Below the pieces are notes generated by a model that worked only from the letters and a program-made list of their open reading frames with translations, searched no databases and was not told the origin of the DNA. Of a stretch of DNA of 5,069 bases, positions 1 through 5,069 are shown piece by piece; positions within the stretch are counted from its first letter, which is position 1; each line of letters opens with the position of its first letter. The DNA lies in the NCBI GenBank assembly GCA_001798565.1, contig MGSR01000143.1:1-5069 (forward strand). Direction: 5' to 3'. A program made the position numbers and the translations under genes. Origin of the DNA: Deltaproteobacteria bacterium RIFCSPLOWO2_12_FULL_60_16. GTDB lineage: Bacteria; Desulfobacterota; Binatia; UBA9968.

Positions 1-935
1 AGGAGGTCCTGCAATACGAGGAGGTGCCGACGCCCGCCGCCGGCCCCGGCGAGCTGCTGGTGAAAGTAGAGGCGGCTTCCCTCAACCGCGCCGACCTTAG
101 TCTGCGCAAGGGGACCTACCGCGTCGACCCCAAGGATCTGCCCATGATTCCCGGCAGAGAGTTTGCCGGAACGGTTGCCGCTGTGGGGGCCGAGGTAAGC
201 GGTTTCAAGCCCGGCCAGCGTGTCGTCGCGCACCCTGCAAAGGGAGGTTACGCCGAATACGCGGTAACCAGGGCCTCCCTGGCGCGCCCGGTGCCAAGCG
301 GAGTGGATGCGGCGGTGGCGGCCGCGATCCCGACGGTATTTCTTACCGCGTGGTTTGCCCTGATCGAGGACGGAAAGATCAAATCGGGCGATCAAGTTCT
401 CGTGCAGGCGGGCGGCAGCGGAGTCGGCACCGCGGCCATTCAAATCGCCAAGCATCTCGGCGCGCGGGTCATCACCACCGCGGGCACGGACGAGAAATGC
501 CAGCGGCTCCTGGCCCTGGGCGCCGACAGCGCGGTCAACTACAGCGCCAAGGACTTTCGCCAAGAGGTCAAGCGCCTTACCGCAGGACGCGGCGTGGACA
601 TAGTTTTGGAAATGATCGGCGGCGAGGTCTACAACCGGAGCCTCGAAGTGCTGGCGCCCGGCGGCAGGCTGGTCTCGATCGGCGGCGCCGCAGGGCCCAT
701 ACCGGACCCGCCGCCGAGCCTGACCGGGGGCCGCAAGGCGACCCGCTTCTCGATTACGAATTATCTCAATGCGCACCCGGAGGCCTTCAAGCAGCTGGAT
801 TTCTTCCTGGATATGGTGCGCCAGAAAAAATTCCAGGTGGTGATCGACCGCGCCTTTCCCCTCGCCGAGACACGGGCCGCTCAACGCTACCTGGAGGGGC
901 GATCTCACTTCGGTAAGATCGTTCTGACGATGTAG
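1..935 (+). CDS. Zinc-independent NADPH:quinone oxidoreductase-like MDR protein (5' partial)
   Basis: This is a medium-chain dehydrogenase/reductase of the quinone oxidoreductase/enoyl reductase branch, expected to be a cytosolic enzyme reducing quinones or activated double bonds with NADPH. The reading frame is open from base 3 and begins EVLQYEEVPTP, a typical N-terminal stretch of the family. The GTG at 24 is therefore an internal codon, and roughly a dozen residues are missing beyond the window edge. In the 310 visible residues I see a GroES-like domain with PGREFAGTV at about 50-58. The nucleotide-binding motif AGGSGVG lies at about 136-142, followed by IQIAKHLGARV, with LAPGGRLVSIGG further on. 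The GHE zinc motif and structural cysteine cluster of zinc alcohol dehydrogenases are absent, so it should be metal-free. It ends in TAG, 17 bases before the next gene, so the two are probably cotranscribed. The true substrate is unknown. The family call is firm. Confidence 0.93.
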   Translation, partial: EVLQYEEVPTPAAGPGELLVKVEAASLNRADLSLRKGTYRVDPKDLPMIPGREFAGTVAAVGAEVSGFKPGQRVVAHPAKGGYAEYAVTRASLARPVPSGVDAAVAAAIPTVFLTAWFALIEDGKIKSGDQVLVQAGGSGVGTAAIQIAKHLGARVITTAGTDEKCQRLLALGADSAVNYSAKDFRQEVKRLTAGRGVDIVLEMIGGEVYNRSLEVLAPGGRLVSIGGAAGPIPDPPPSLTGGRKATRFSITNYLNAHPEAFKQLDFFLDMVRQKKFQVVIDRAFPLAETRAAQRYLEGRSHFGKIVLTM

Positions 936-952
936 CGGAAGGGAAAAACCAT

Positions 953-1357
953 ATGGAAGCGTCGAAATACGAGTTCAGCGAAGCGGAAAATCGGACCATC
1001 GCGACCCTGGCGAGCCGAATGAAATGGGTGGGATTTTTTCTCCTGGTGATCGGCGGGATCATCGGAACGGCCAGCGCCGTGTTTTTGGTCAAGAGCCTGC
1101 TGGAGTCGGCCCTCGAACTGTTTGCCCTGATCTTTCTCCTGTTCGCGGTGGTCTTCCTGCTGGTCGGGATCTGGACCAGCAGCGCGGCGAAATCATTCTC
1201 TCTGATAGCCGCAACCTCCGGCAGCGACCTGGGCAATCTGATGAACGCCCTCACCTCGCTGCTCAAGCTGTACTACCTGCAGTTCTGGCTCATCATCGAC
1301 AGTTTGATTGTCGCCGCCATCGTCTCGCTCATCCTCTATAACATGAACCTCCTCTGA
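953..1357 (+). CDS. Small three-helix membrane protein of unknown function
   Basis: I do not recognise this 134-residue protein with certainty. It has a short polar N-terminus (1-23) and three hydrophobic segments at about 25-46, 54-74 and 108-130. The stretch between helices 2 and 3 (75-107) is amphipathic, includes SDLGNLMNALTSLLKLYYLQ and may lie on the membrane surface. There is no signal peptide cleavage site, cysteine pair or catalytic motif. The layout resembles small DUF5362-type membrane proteins, but that is recall of general appearance and not a verified match. The ATG at 953 has a Shine-Dalgarno GGAAGGG at 937-943, nine bases upstream. The gene closes with tandem in-frame stops (TGA then TAA, 1355-1360). 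It follows the oxidoreductase by 17 bases and is separated from the transporter genes by a promoter-bearing gap, so it more likely belongs with the upstream unit. Confidence 0.82.
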   Translation: MEASKYEFSEAENRTIATLASRMKWVGFFLLVIGGIIGTASAVFLVKSLLESALELFALIFLLFAVVFLLVGIWTSSAAKSFSLIAATSGSDLGNLMNALTSLLKLYYLQFWLIIDSLIVAAIVSLILYNMNLL

Positions 1358-1419
1358 TAAGGAGCAAACGGCAAAATCCCCAGGAACATTTTCAATAAGG
1401 ACAAGGGCTGCCGATCACA

Positions 1420-1447
1420 TTGACATCGTGGCTTGCTATCCGATAGT
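1420..1447 (+). promoter_or_regulatory. Candidate sigma-70 promoter for the ABC importer operon
   Basis: A perfect -35 hexamer TTGACA lies at 1420-1425. After a 16-base spacer comes GATAGT at 1442-1447, which matches four of six -10 bases, including the key second A and last T. The predicted transcript start is near 1454, giving a leader of about 47 bases before the ATG at 1501. The surrounding 120 bases are about 47% GC, clearly lower than the flanking genes. The -10 overlaps a perfect dyad CTATC-C-GATAG at 1436-1446, a possible small operator half-site arrangement. This is inferred from sequence only. The spacer is one base shorter than optimal and there is no extended -10 element. Confidence 0.5.
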
Positions 1448-1486
1448 CTCGGCCTGAAAGCAAATTCCACCCGCTCTAATAAATTT

Positions 1487-1495
1487 GAGGAGGTG
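1487..1495 (+). promoter_or_regulatory. Very strong Shine-Dalgarno site of the binding-protein gene
   Basis: GAGGAGGTG ends five bases before the ATG at 1501 and pairs almost fully with the 3' end of 16S rRNA. No other gene in the window has as good a site, which fits the need for more binding protein than membrane or ATPase subunits. Bases 1491-1500 form a perfect 10-base palindrome, AGGTGCACCT, that includes half of the site. Confidence 0.85.
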
Positions 1496-1500
1496 CACCT

Positions 1501-2502
1501 ATGAACTACCGCTGGATTCGCAAACTGGCAATTTTTGCCTCTCTCGCCCTCGTCCTGGCCATGGCCGGCCCGGGCGAGGCCCAGATGATCAAAATCAAAA
1601 TGGGTTCTTCTTTGAGCCCGCCGTCGATCGATTCGGTCACCCCCTATGTGGCCATCGAGAAGGGCTTCTTTAAAAAATATGGACTGGACGTGCAGATGCT
1701 GGAGTTTCGCGGCGACGCCACGCACACCAAAGCCCTGCTCTCGGGCGAGATCGACGTTTCCATCAACACCGGCGCCACCTCGGGCATTGTGAGCGCCTCC
1801 AAGGGAGCCAGGATCAGCCTGTGGGTGGTCCCCCAACCGGTCACCCCATATCATTTCGTCGCCCGCAAGGAATCCGGCACTACGCTTAAGGCGCTGGTGG
1901 GAAAGAGCGTGGCGGTGTCCGGAATAGGGGCCATCTCGTATCATATTCCTCGCATCGTCCTGGAGCGGCGCGGCATCGATCCGGAGAAATTTAAATACGT
2001 GGCTGTCGGTTCCCCGGCGGACCGCTTCAAGGCGCTGGTGGCCGGCAAGATCGACGCCACAGTGGTCACCAATACGGAGGCCGCCAAGCTGGCCGGTTAT
2101 CCGGAGATCGTCAACCTCGTCAATGTCCCCAAGGTGGTCCCGGAGATCCCCTATGAGTTCGGAATGGCGAAGGACGAGTACATCCAAAAGAACGCGGACA
2201 CCCTCTACAAACTGGCCAAGGCGATCATCGAAGCCAACCGATGGATCGCGGCTAACAAGTCCGGAACCGTCGAGGTGGCACGGAAGATTCTGCCCGACGA
2301 GACTGCGGAGACCTTGGGCAAGGCCTACGACATGGCAGACCCCCGCCTGTGGGGCGTGAACGGGGATATCTCGGAGGCCTCTTACAAATACACGGTGGAT
2401 TTTCTCCTGAAGGTCGGCTACATGGAGAAGCCGGTGCCCTTCGGTAAGTTCTTCGACCGGCGCTTCGTGGACCGCGCCGTGAAGGAGTTGGGCCGAAAAT
2501 AA
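1501..2502 (+). CDS. ABC importer periplasmic substrate-binding protein, NMT1/THI5-SsuA type
   Basis: This 333-residue protein is the solute receptor of an ABC importer. Residues 1-27 form a Sec signal peptide: basic MNYRWIRK, a hydrophobic core, then GEA with likely cleavage after A27. There is no lipobox cysteine, so it should be a free periplasmic protein. The mature part starts with a beta strand (IKIKMG) and then VTPYVAIEKGFFKKYGLDV at 46-64, the hallmark of the NMT1/THI5-like and SsuA families. LLSGEIDVSINTGATSGI (79-96), the hinge region LVGKSVAVSGIGAISY (132-147) and LVAGKIDATVVTNTEAAKL (179-197) follow as expected for a two-lobed type II fold. Known relatives bind alkanesulfonates, taurine, nitrate, thiamine precursors, riboflavin or aromatic acids, so the ligand is unassigned. 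The ATPase gene follows after 47 bases. The start is set by an excellent Shine-Dalgarno and the signal peptide. Confidence 0.93.
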   Translation: MNYRWIRKLAIFASLALVLAMAGPGEAQMIKIKMGSSLSPPSIDSVTPYVAIEKGFFKKYGLDVQMLEFRGDATHTKALLSGEIDVSINTGATSGIVSASKGARISLWVVPQPVTPYHFVARKESGTTLKALVGKSVAVSGIGAISYHIPRIVLERRGIDPEKFKYVAVGSPADRFKALVAGKIDATVVTNTEAAKLAGYPEIVNLVNVPKVVPEIPYEFGMAKDEYIQKNADTLYKLAKAIIEANRWIAANKSGTVEVARKILPDETAETLGKAYDMADPRLWGVNGDISEASYKYTVDFLLKVGYMEKPVPFGKFFDRRFVDRAVKELGRK

Positions 2503-2531
2503 CCGGTGGCCGCCGAGCGGCGCGCCGCCGG
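2503..2531 (+). promoter_or_regulatory. GC-rich hairpin between the binding-protein and ATPase genes
   Basis: Starting directly after the TAA of the binding-protein gene, CCGGTGGC (2503-2510) pairs with GCCGCCGG (2524-2531), with one G-U pair. Inside that, CGCC (2511-2514) pairs with GGCG (2519-2522) around a GAGC loop. C2523 is a single bulge. This makes 12 base pairs, nearly all G-C. No run of T follows, so it is not a classic intrinsic terminator. A role in protecting the upstream mRNA from 3' exonucleases, or in partial attenuation, is inferred from its place. It stops short of the ATPase Shine-Dalgarno. Confidence 0.6.
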
Positions 2532-2549
2532 GTTGGGTGAACCGAACGC

Positions 2550-3311
2550 ATGCTGCAGGTCCGGCATCTCAGTAAAGTCTTCTTCGAGCAGAACGATCCG
2601 CGCAAACCCGGGCTGGTAGCGCTCTACGACATCTCCTTATCCGTTCGCAAGAACGAGTTCGTCTCCCTGCTGGGGCCGTCGGGCTGCGGCAAGACGACGT
2701 TGATCCGCATCGTAGCCGGACTGCTGCCGGCGGACCGCGGCGAGGTCCTGGTCAACGGCAAGCCGGTAACGAGCCCCGGCCGGGAGCGCTGCATGGTCTT
2801 TCAACAGTTCGGTTTGCTGCCGTGGCGCACGGTGCTGGGCAACGTCGAGTTCGGGCTCGAGATCGAGGGCGTAGCGCGCGAGGAGCGGCGGGAGGTCTCG
2901 CGCAAATACCTCGATCTTGTGGGGCTCAAGGGCTTCGAGGACTACTACCCCCATCAGATCTCCGGCGGCATGCAGCAGCGGGTCGGGATCGCCCGCGCCC
3001 TGTCGAAAAAGCCTGATATCCTCTTGATGGATGAGCCGTTCGGGGCGGTGGACGCCCAGACGCGCGAGCAGCTTCAGGAAGAGCTGCTGAAGATCTGGGC
3101 CAAAACGGACACCACGGTCATCTTCGTCACGCACAGCATCGACGAATCGATTTATCTCTCGGACCGCGTCGTGGTCATGCACTCCCGTCCCGGCTGTATC
3201 AAGGAGGAGGTGGTCGTGGATCTGCCCCGGCCGCGCTGGGAGGGAGATATCAAGGCGGACCCGCGCTTCGCGCAGCTCCGGGCGCGCATCCGGGAGTCCC
3301 TGCGGGCATAG
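2550..3311 (+). CDS. ABC importer ATP-binding subunit, SsuB/TauB/NrtD type
   Basis: This cytoplasmic ATPase of 253 residues powers the importer and is close to the usual family length of about 250-265. All nucleotide-binding elements are intact. They are Walker A GPSGCGKTT at 42-50 (Lys48), Q-loop Gln85 in VFQQFGLLPW, signature ISGGMQQR at 137-144, Walker B ILLMDEP at 157-163 with catalytic Glu162, D-loop GAVDA at 165-169, and switch His195 in VTHSIDE. The LLPW following the Q-loop and the C-terminal VDLPRPR (223-229) are typical of the nitrate/sulfonate/taurine importer branch. There is no regulatory C-terminal domain. The likely Shine-Dalgarno is GGGTGA at 2535-2540, nine bases before the ATG and much weaker than that of the binding protein. 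The gene ends in TAG, and the first permease starts three bases later in the same reading frame. Confidence 0.95.
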   Translation: MLQVRHLSKVFFEQNDPRKPGLVALYDISLSVRKNEFVSLLGPSGCGKTTLIRIVAGLLPADRGEVLVNGKPVTSPGRERCMVFQQFGLLPWRTVLGNVEFGLEIEGVAREERREVSRKYLDLVGLKGFEDYYPHQISGGMQQRVGIARALSKKPDILLMDEPFGAVDAQTREQLQEELLKIWAKTDTTVIFVTHSIDESIYLSDRVVVMHSRPGCIKEEVVVDLPRPRWEGDIKADPRFAQLRARIRESLRA

Positions 3312-3314
3312 CTC

Positions 3315-4145
3315 ATGGCGGCCTCGCTCAACAATGACGATATTATCGAGGAGCTGAAGCTTCGACGCGAGCCTGCGTGGTCGCTCAGCGACCATCCGAA
3401 CCTGATCCGCGCGGCGTCGGTGACGGTCTTTCTTGCGCTCTGGGAGATCTACGGCCGCCGCACGGATCCGCTCCTGCTCACTTATCCGACCGCGGTCCTG
3501 CGCGCGGCGCTGCAGCTGATCTGGTCCGGCGAGCTGTTGCGCCAGCTCCTGGTGAGCCTCGCCTCGCTGGCTGCCGGCTTCGGCGCCTCCCTCGTTTTGG
3601 GGGTGGGGCTGGGACTGATGATGGGCCGGTCACGGCTGGCCGAGGCGGCCCTGGAGCCGCACGTCAACGGCCTCTACGCCACGCCCCAGGTCGCCCTCAC
3701 GCCGCTCCTGATGATGTGGTTCGGCCTGGGATTTTCCGTGAAGGTCGTGATCATCTTTCTGTTCGCCTTTTTCCCCATCCTGATCAATACCGCCAGCGGG
3801 GTGAAGAACGTGAGCGCCTCCATGGTCGAAGTGGGCCGCGCCTACATGGCCTCCGAGCGGCAGGTCCTGCTCAAAGTCGTTTTTCCCGCCGCGCTCCCCT
3901 TCATCATGGCCGGGGTGCGCCTGGCCGTAGGGCGCGGCCTGGTCGGCATGATCGTGGCGGAGCTGTTCACGGCGATTACCGGGCTCGGGGCGATGCTCAC
4001 CCTGTACGGCAATCTCTTCGAGACCGCCAAGATGTTCGTGGTGATCATCGTGCTCGGCCTCCTGGGCGTGGGGCTCATCCAGGCGACGCAATGGCTGGAA
4101 AGACGCATGGCGCGCTGGAAAGAGACAGAACGCGCAACCCAATAG
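3315..4145 (+). CDS. ABC importer permease 1, SsuC/TauC type (BPD_transp_1)
   Basis: This 276-residue inner-membrane channel subunit has about six hydrophobic segments, near 32-47, 77-103, 122-139, 142-160, 194-220 and 239-258. Its cytoplasmic N-terminus is about 30 residues. The EAA coupling loop, which docks on the ATPase, spans 172-191 and reads EVGRAYM...FP. The canonical glycine at the seventh place is Met178, whereas permease 2 keeps Gly178. PAALPFIMAGVRLAVGR (191-207) follows as in the family. The ATG is separated from the ATPase TAG by only one CTC codon and has no clear Shine-Dalgarno, so translation is probably coupled to the ATPase gene. No earlier start is possible after that stop. 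Permease 2, about 57% identical, follows after 32 bases. The two probably form a heterodimer, though separate homodimers cannot be excluded. Confidence 0.94.
   Translation: MAASLNNDDIIEELKLRREPAWSLSDHPNLIRAASVTVFLALWEIYGRRTDPLLLTYPTAVLRAALQLIWSGELLRQLLVSLASLAAGFGASLVLGVGLGLMMGRSRLAEAALEPHVNGLYATPQVALTPLLMMWFGLGFSVKVVIIFLFAFFPILINTASGVKNVSASMVEVGRAYMASERQVLLKVVFPAALPFIMAGVRLAVGRGLVGMIVAELFTAITGLGAMLTLYGNLFETAKMFVVIIVLGLLGVGLIQATQWLERRMARWKETERATQ
3891..3925 (+). repeat. 35-base exact direct repeat, copy 1 (inside permease 1)
   Basis: This stretch encodes ALPFIMAGVRLA of permease 1, just after the EAA loop. It is identical base for base to 4754-4788 in permease 2, including every third codon position, and the repeat distance of 863 bases equals the distance between the two start codons. 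It is a remnant of gene duplication or a local gene-conversion tract, not a mobile element. Confidence 0.9.
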
Positions 4146-4177
4146 CCCTAATTTGAGATTTCGAACGAAGTGAGAAC

Positions 4178-5005
4178 ATGGCGCTGAACGCCCTGGAACA
4201 AGAAGCCCTGACCGCGCTCGACCTGTCGCGGCCGCGGCCGCTGCGCTTGACGGACCATCTGGGGTTGCTGCGGGCAAGCTCCGTGGTGCTCTTTCTGATC
4301 CTCTGGGAGGTTTTCGGCCGGCGCGTGAATCCGCTCTTCCTCTCCTATCCGACCGCGATCGCCAATGCCTGCGCGCAGCTCCTGGCGTCGGGGGAGTTCC
4401 AGCGCCAGGCGCTCGGCAGCCTCCAGGTCTATGCCGTGGGCCTCGGCGCGGCCCTCGTGCTCGGCATATTCCTGGGGCTGCTCATGGGAAGGTACCGGCT
4501 GGCCGAGTATCTGCTCGACCCGTACGTCTATGCCCTGGATGCGACCCCCAGAGTGGCCCTGATCCCTCTGCTGCTGCTCTGGTTCGGGCTCGGCGCTCAG
4601 GCCAAGATCGCCGTGGTCTTTCTGAGCGGCATCTTCCCCGTGCTCATGAATACATTCAGCGGCGTGCGCACGGTAAGCAGCGGCCTGGTCGATATCGGCA
4701 AGGCCTATGGCGCGGGCGAACGACAGGTCTTCACCAAGATCATCCTCCCGGCGGCGCTCCCCTTCATCATGGCCGGGGTGCGCCTGGCGGTGGGCCGGGC
4801 CTTGATCGGCATCATCACGGCGGAGATGTTTACCGCGGTCACGGGGATGGGCGCTCTGCTCATTCGCTACTCCAGCGCCTTTGCCACGGACAAGTTTTTC
4901 GTCCCGGTAATCTTCCTCGCCCTCCTGGGAGTGCTTCTGAGCGTCGCCGTGGAGGCTTTACAAAAGCGGCTGGCGCCCTGGAAAGAGACCGAGCGGGCGC
5001 TGTAA
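4178..5005 (+). CDS. ABC importer permease 2, SsuC/TauC type (BPD_transp_1)
   Basis: This is the second channel subunit, 275 residues, matching permease 1 without gaps from about residue 21 to the end. By hand count 146 of 255 positions are identical. It has the same six hydrophobic segments. Its EAA loop at 172-191 reads DIGKAYG...LP and keeps the conserved Gly178. PAALPFIMAGVRLAVGR at 191-207 is identical to permease 1, and both proteins end in the same WKETERA motif (268-274). The N-terminal 20 residues differ between the two. The ATG at 4178 is the only sensible start, because an in-frame TGA lies at 4154-4156. Its Shine-Dalgarno (AAGTGAG, 4168-4174) is weak. Having two diverged permeases beside one ATPase gene suggests a channel of two different halves on an ATPase homodimer. 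The substrate is unknown. Confidence 0.94.
   Translation: MALNALEQEALTALDLSRPRPLRLTDHLGLLRASSVVLFLILWEVFGRRVNPLFLSYPTAIANACAQLLASGEFQRQALGSLQVYAVGLGAALVLGIFLGLLMGRYRLAEYLLDPYVYALDATPRVALIPLLLLWFGLGAQAKIAVVFLSGIFPVLMNTFSGVRTVSSGLVDIGKAYGAGERQVFTKIILPAALPFIMAGVRLAVGRALIGIITAEMFTAVTGMGALLIRYSSAFATDKFFVPVIFLALLGVLLSVAVEALQKRLAPWKETERAL
4754..4788 (+). repeat. 35-base exact direct repeat, copy 2 (inside permease 2)
   Basis: Identical to 3891-3925 in permease 1 and in the same codon phase, encoding ALPFIMAGVRLA. The codons on either side already differ in synonymous positions (GCG against GCC for alanine at both edges), so the identity ends sharply. Confidence 0.9.
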
Positions 5006-5051
5006 AGTCCGATACCGCCTGTTCGGCGAAAACCCGGAGGGAGAAATTAAA

Positions 5052-5069
5052 ATGCCACGTCCCGTGCAT
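5052..5069 (+). CDS. Start of a further gene, cut by the window edge
   Basis: An ATG at 5052 opens a frame reading MPRPVH before the window ends. It lies 46 bases after permease 2. A good Shine-Dalgarno, GGAGGGAG at 5036-5043, sits eight bases upstream, the second best in the window. The gap holds no terminator, so this is probably the next gene of the importer operon and could encode an enzyme acting on the imported compound. Six codons are too few to name the product. Confidence 0.6.

Noticed and set aside
24..26. GTG as the start codon of the oxidoreductase
   Set aside because: The frame stays open to base 3 and the residues before the GTG (EVLQYEE) fit the family N-terminus, so the gene simply begins outside the window.
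787..1266. A minus-strand frame of 159 codons over the oxidoreductase end and the small membrane protein gene
   Set aside because: It crosses two well-supported + strand genes and shows no motif or ribosome binding site that I can support.
1349..1364. CTCC/GGAG inverted repeat at the end of the small membrane protein gene as a terminator
   Set aside because: The stem has only four pairs with an eight-base loop, and no T-run follows.
1336..2187. A 283-codon open frame on the minus strand across the binding-protein gene
   Set aside because: It lies opposite a clear signal-peptide-bearing gene. Its product is rich in Asp, His, Arg and Leu without any recognisable motif, as expected for the antisense of high-GC coding sequence.
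2637..3395. A 252-codon open frame on the minus strand across the ATPase gene
   Set aside because: The opposite strand holds an ABC ATPase with every motif intact. The antisense product shows no domain, so it is a composition artefact.
3377..4156. A 259-codon frame on the + strand overlapping permease 1
   Set aside because: Its product is Arg/Gly/Pro/Ala-rich and lacks hydrophobic helices. It is the shifted frame of a confirmed permease.
5016..5028. CGCC-TGTTC-GGCG hairpin after permease 2 as a terminator
   Set aside because: It has only four pairs and is followed by AAAA instead of T residues, with a good Shine-Dalgarno and start codon close behind. Readthrough into the next gene is more likely.

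Overview
The window is about 5 kb of compact, high-GC, Gram-negative-type bacterial DNA. All six genes lie on the + strand, with short gaps and Shine-Dalgarno-like sites. The gene families and the Sec-type signal peptide point to a proteobacterial or deltaproteobacterial/Desulfobacterota-like organism, possibly uncultured. The sequence alone does not fix the taxon.

Layout. Bases 1-935 are the 3' part of a zinc-independent quinone oxidoreductase of the medium-chain dehydrogenase/reductase superfamily, cut by the left window edge. Next, at 953-1357, is a small three-helix membrane protein of unknown function, probably cotranscribed with it. A gap of 143 bases (1358-1500) is AT-richer (about 47% GC over 1371-1490). 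It holds a candidate sigma-70 promoter with a perfect TTGACA and a very strong ribosome binding site. From there runs an ABC importer operon: a periplasmic substrate-binding protein of the NMT1/THI5-SsuA type (1501-2502), an SsuB/TauB/NrtD-type ATPase (2550-3311), and two tandem paralogous permeases of the SsuC/TauC type (3315-4145 and 4178-5005). A further gene starts at 5052 behind a good ribosome binding site and runs off the right edge after six codons.

How the parts work together. The binding protein should capture a small organic solute in the periplasm and deliver it to a membrane channel built from the two permeases, driven by ATP hydrolysis in a dimer of the ATPase. Alkanesulfonate, taurine, nitrate, thiamine-precursor, riboflavin and aromatic-acid importers all use these families, so the substrate cannot be named. 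The expression layout suits an importer that needs excess binding protein: a strong Shine-Dalgarno only in front of that gene, a stable GC-rich hairpin right after its stop codon, and weak sites in front of the ATPase and permeases.

The most notable features are the two permeases, about 57% identical over 255 gap-free positions by hand count, which suggest a heterodimeric channel in a family that usually has one permease gene. They share a 35-base exact repeat, and the first copy has lost the conserved EAA-loop glycine. I see no CRISPR array, tRNA, rRNA, insertion sequence or other mobile element, and nothing that amounts to a wholly new system.
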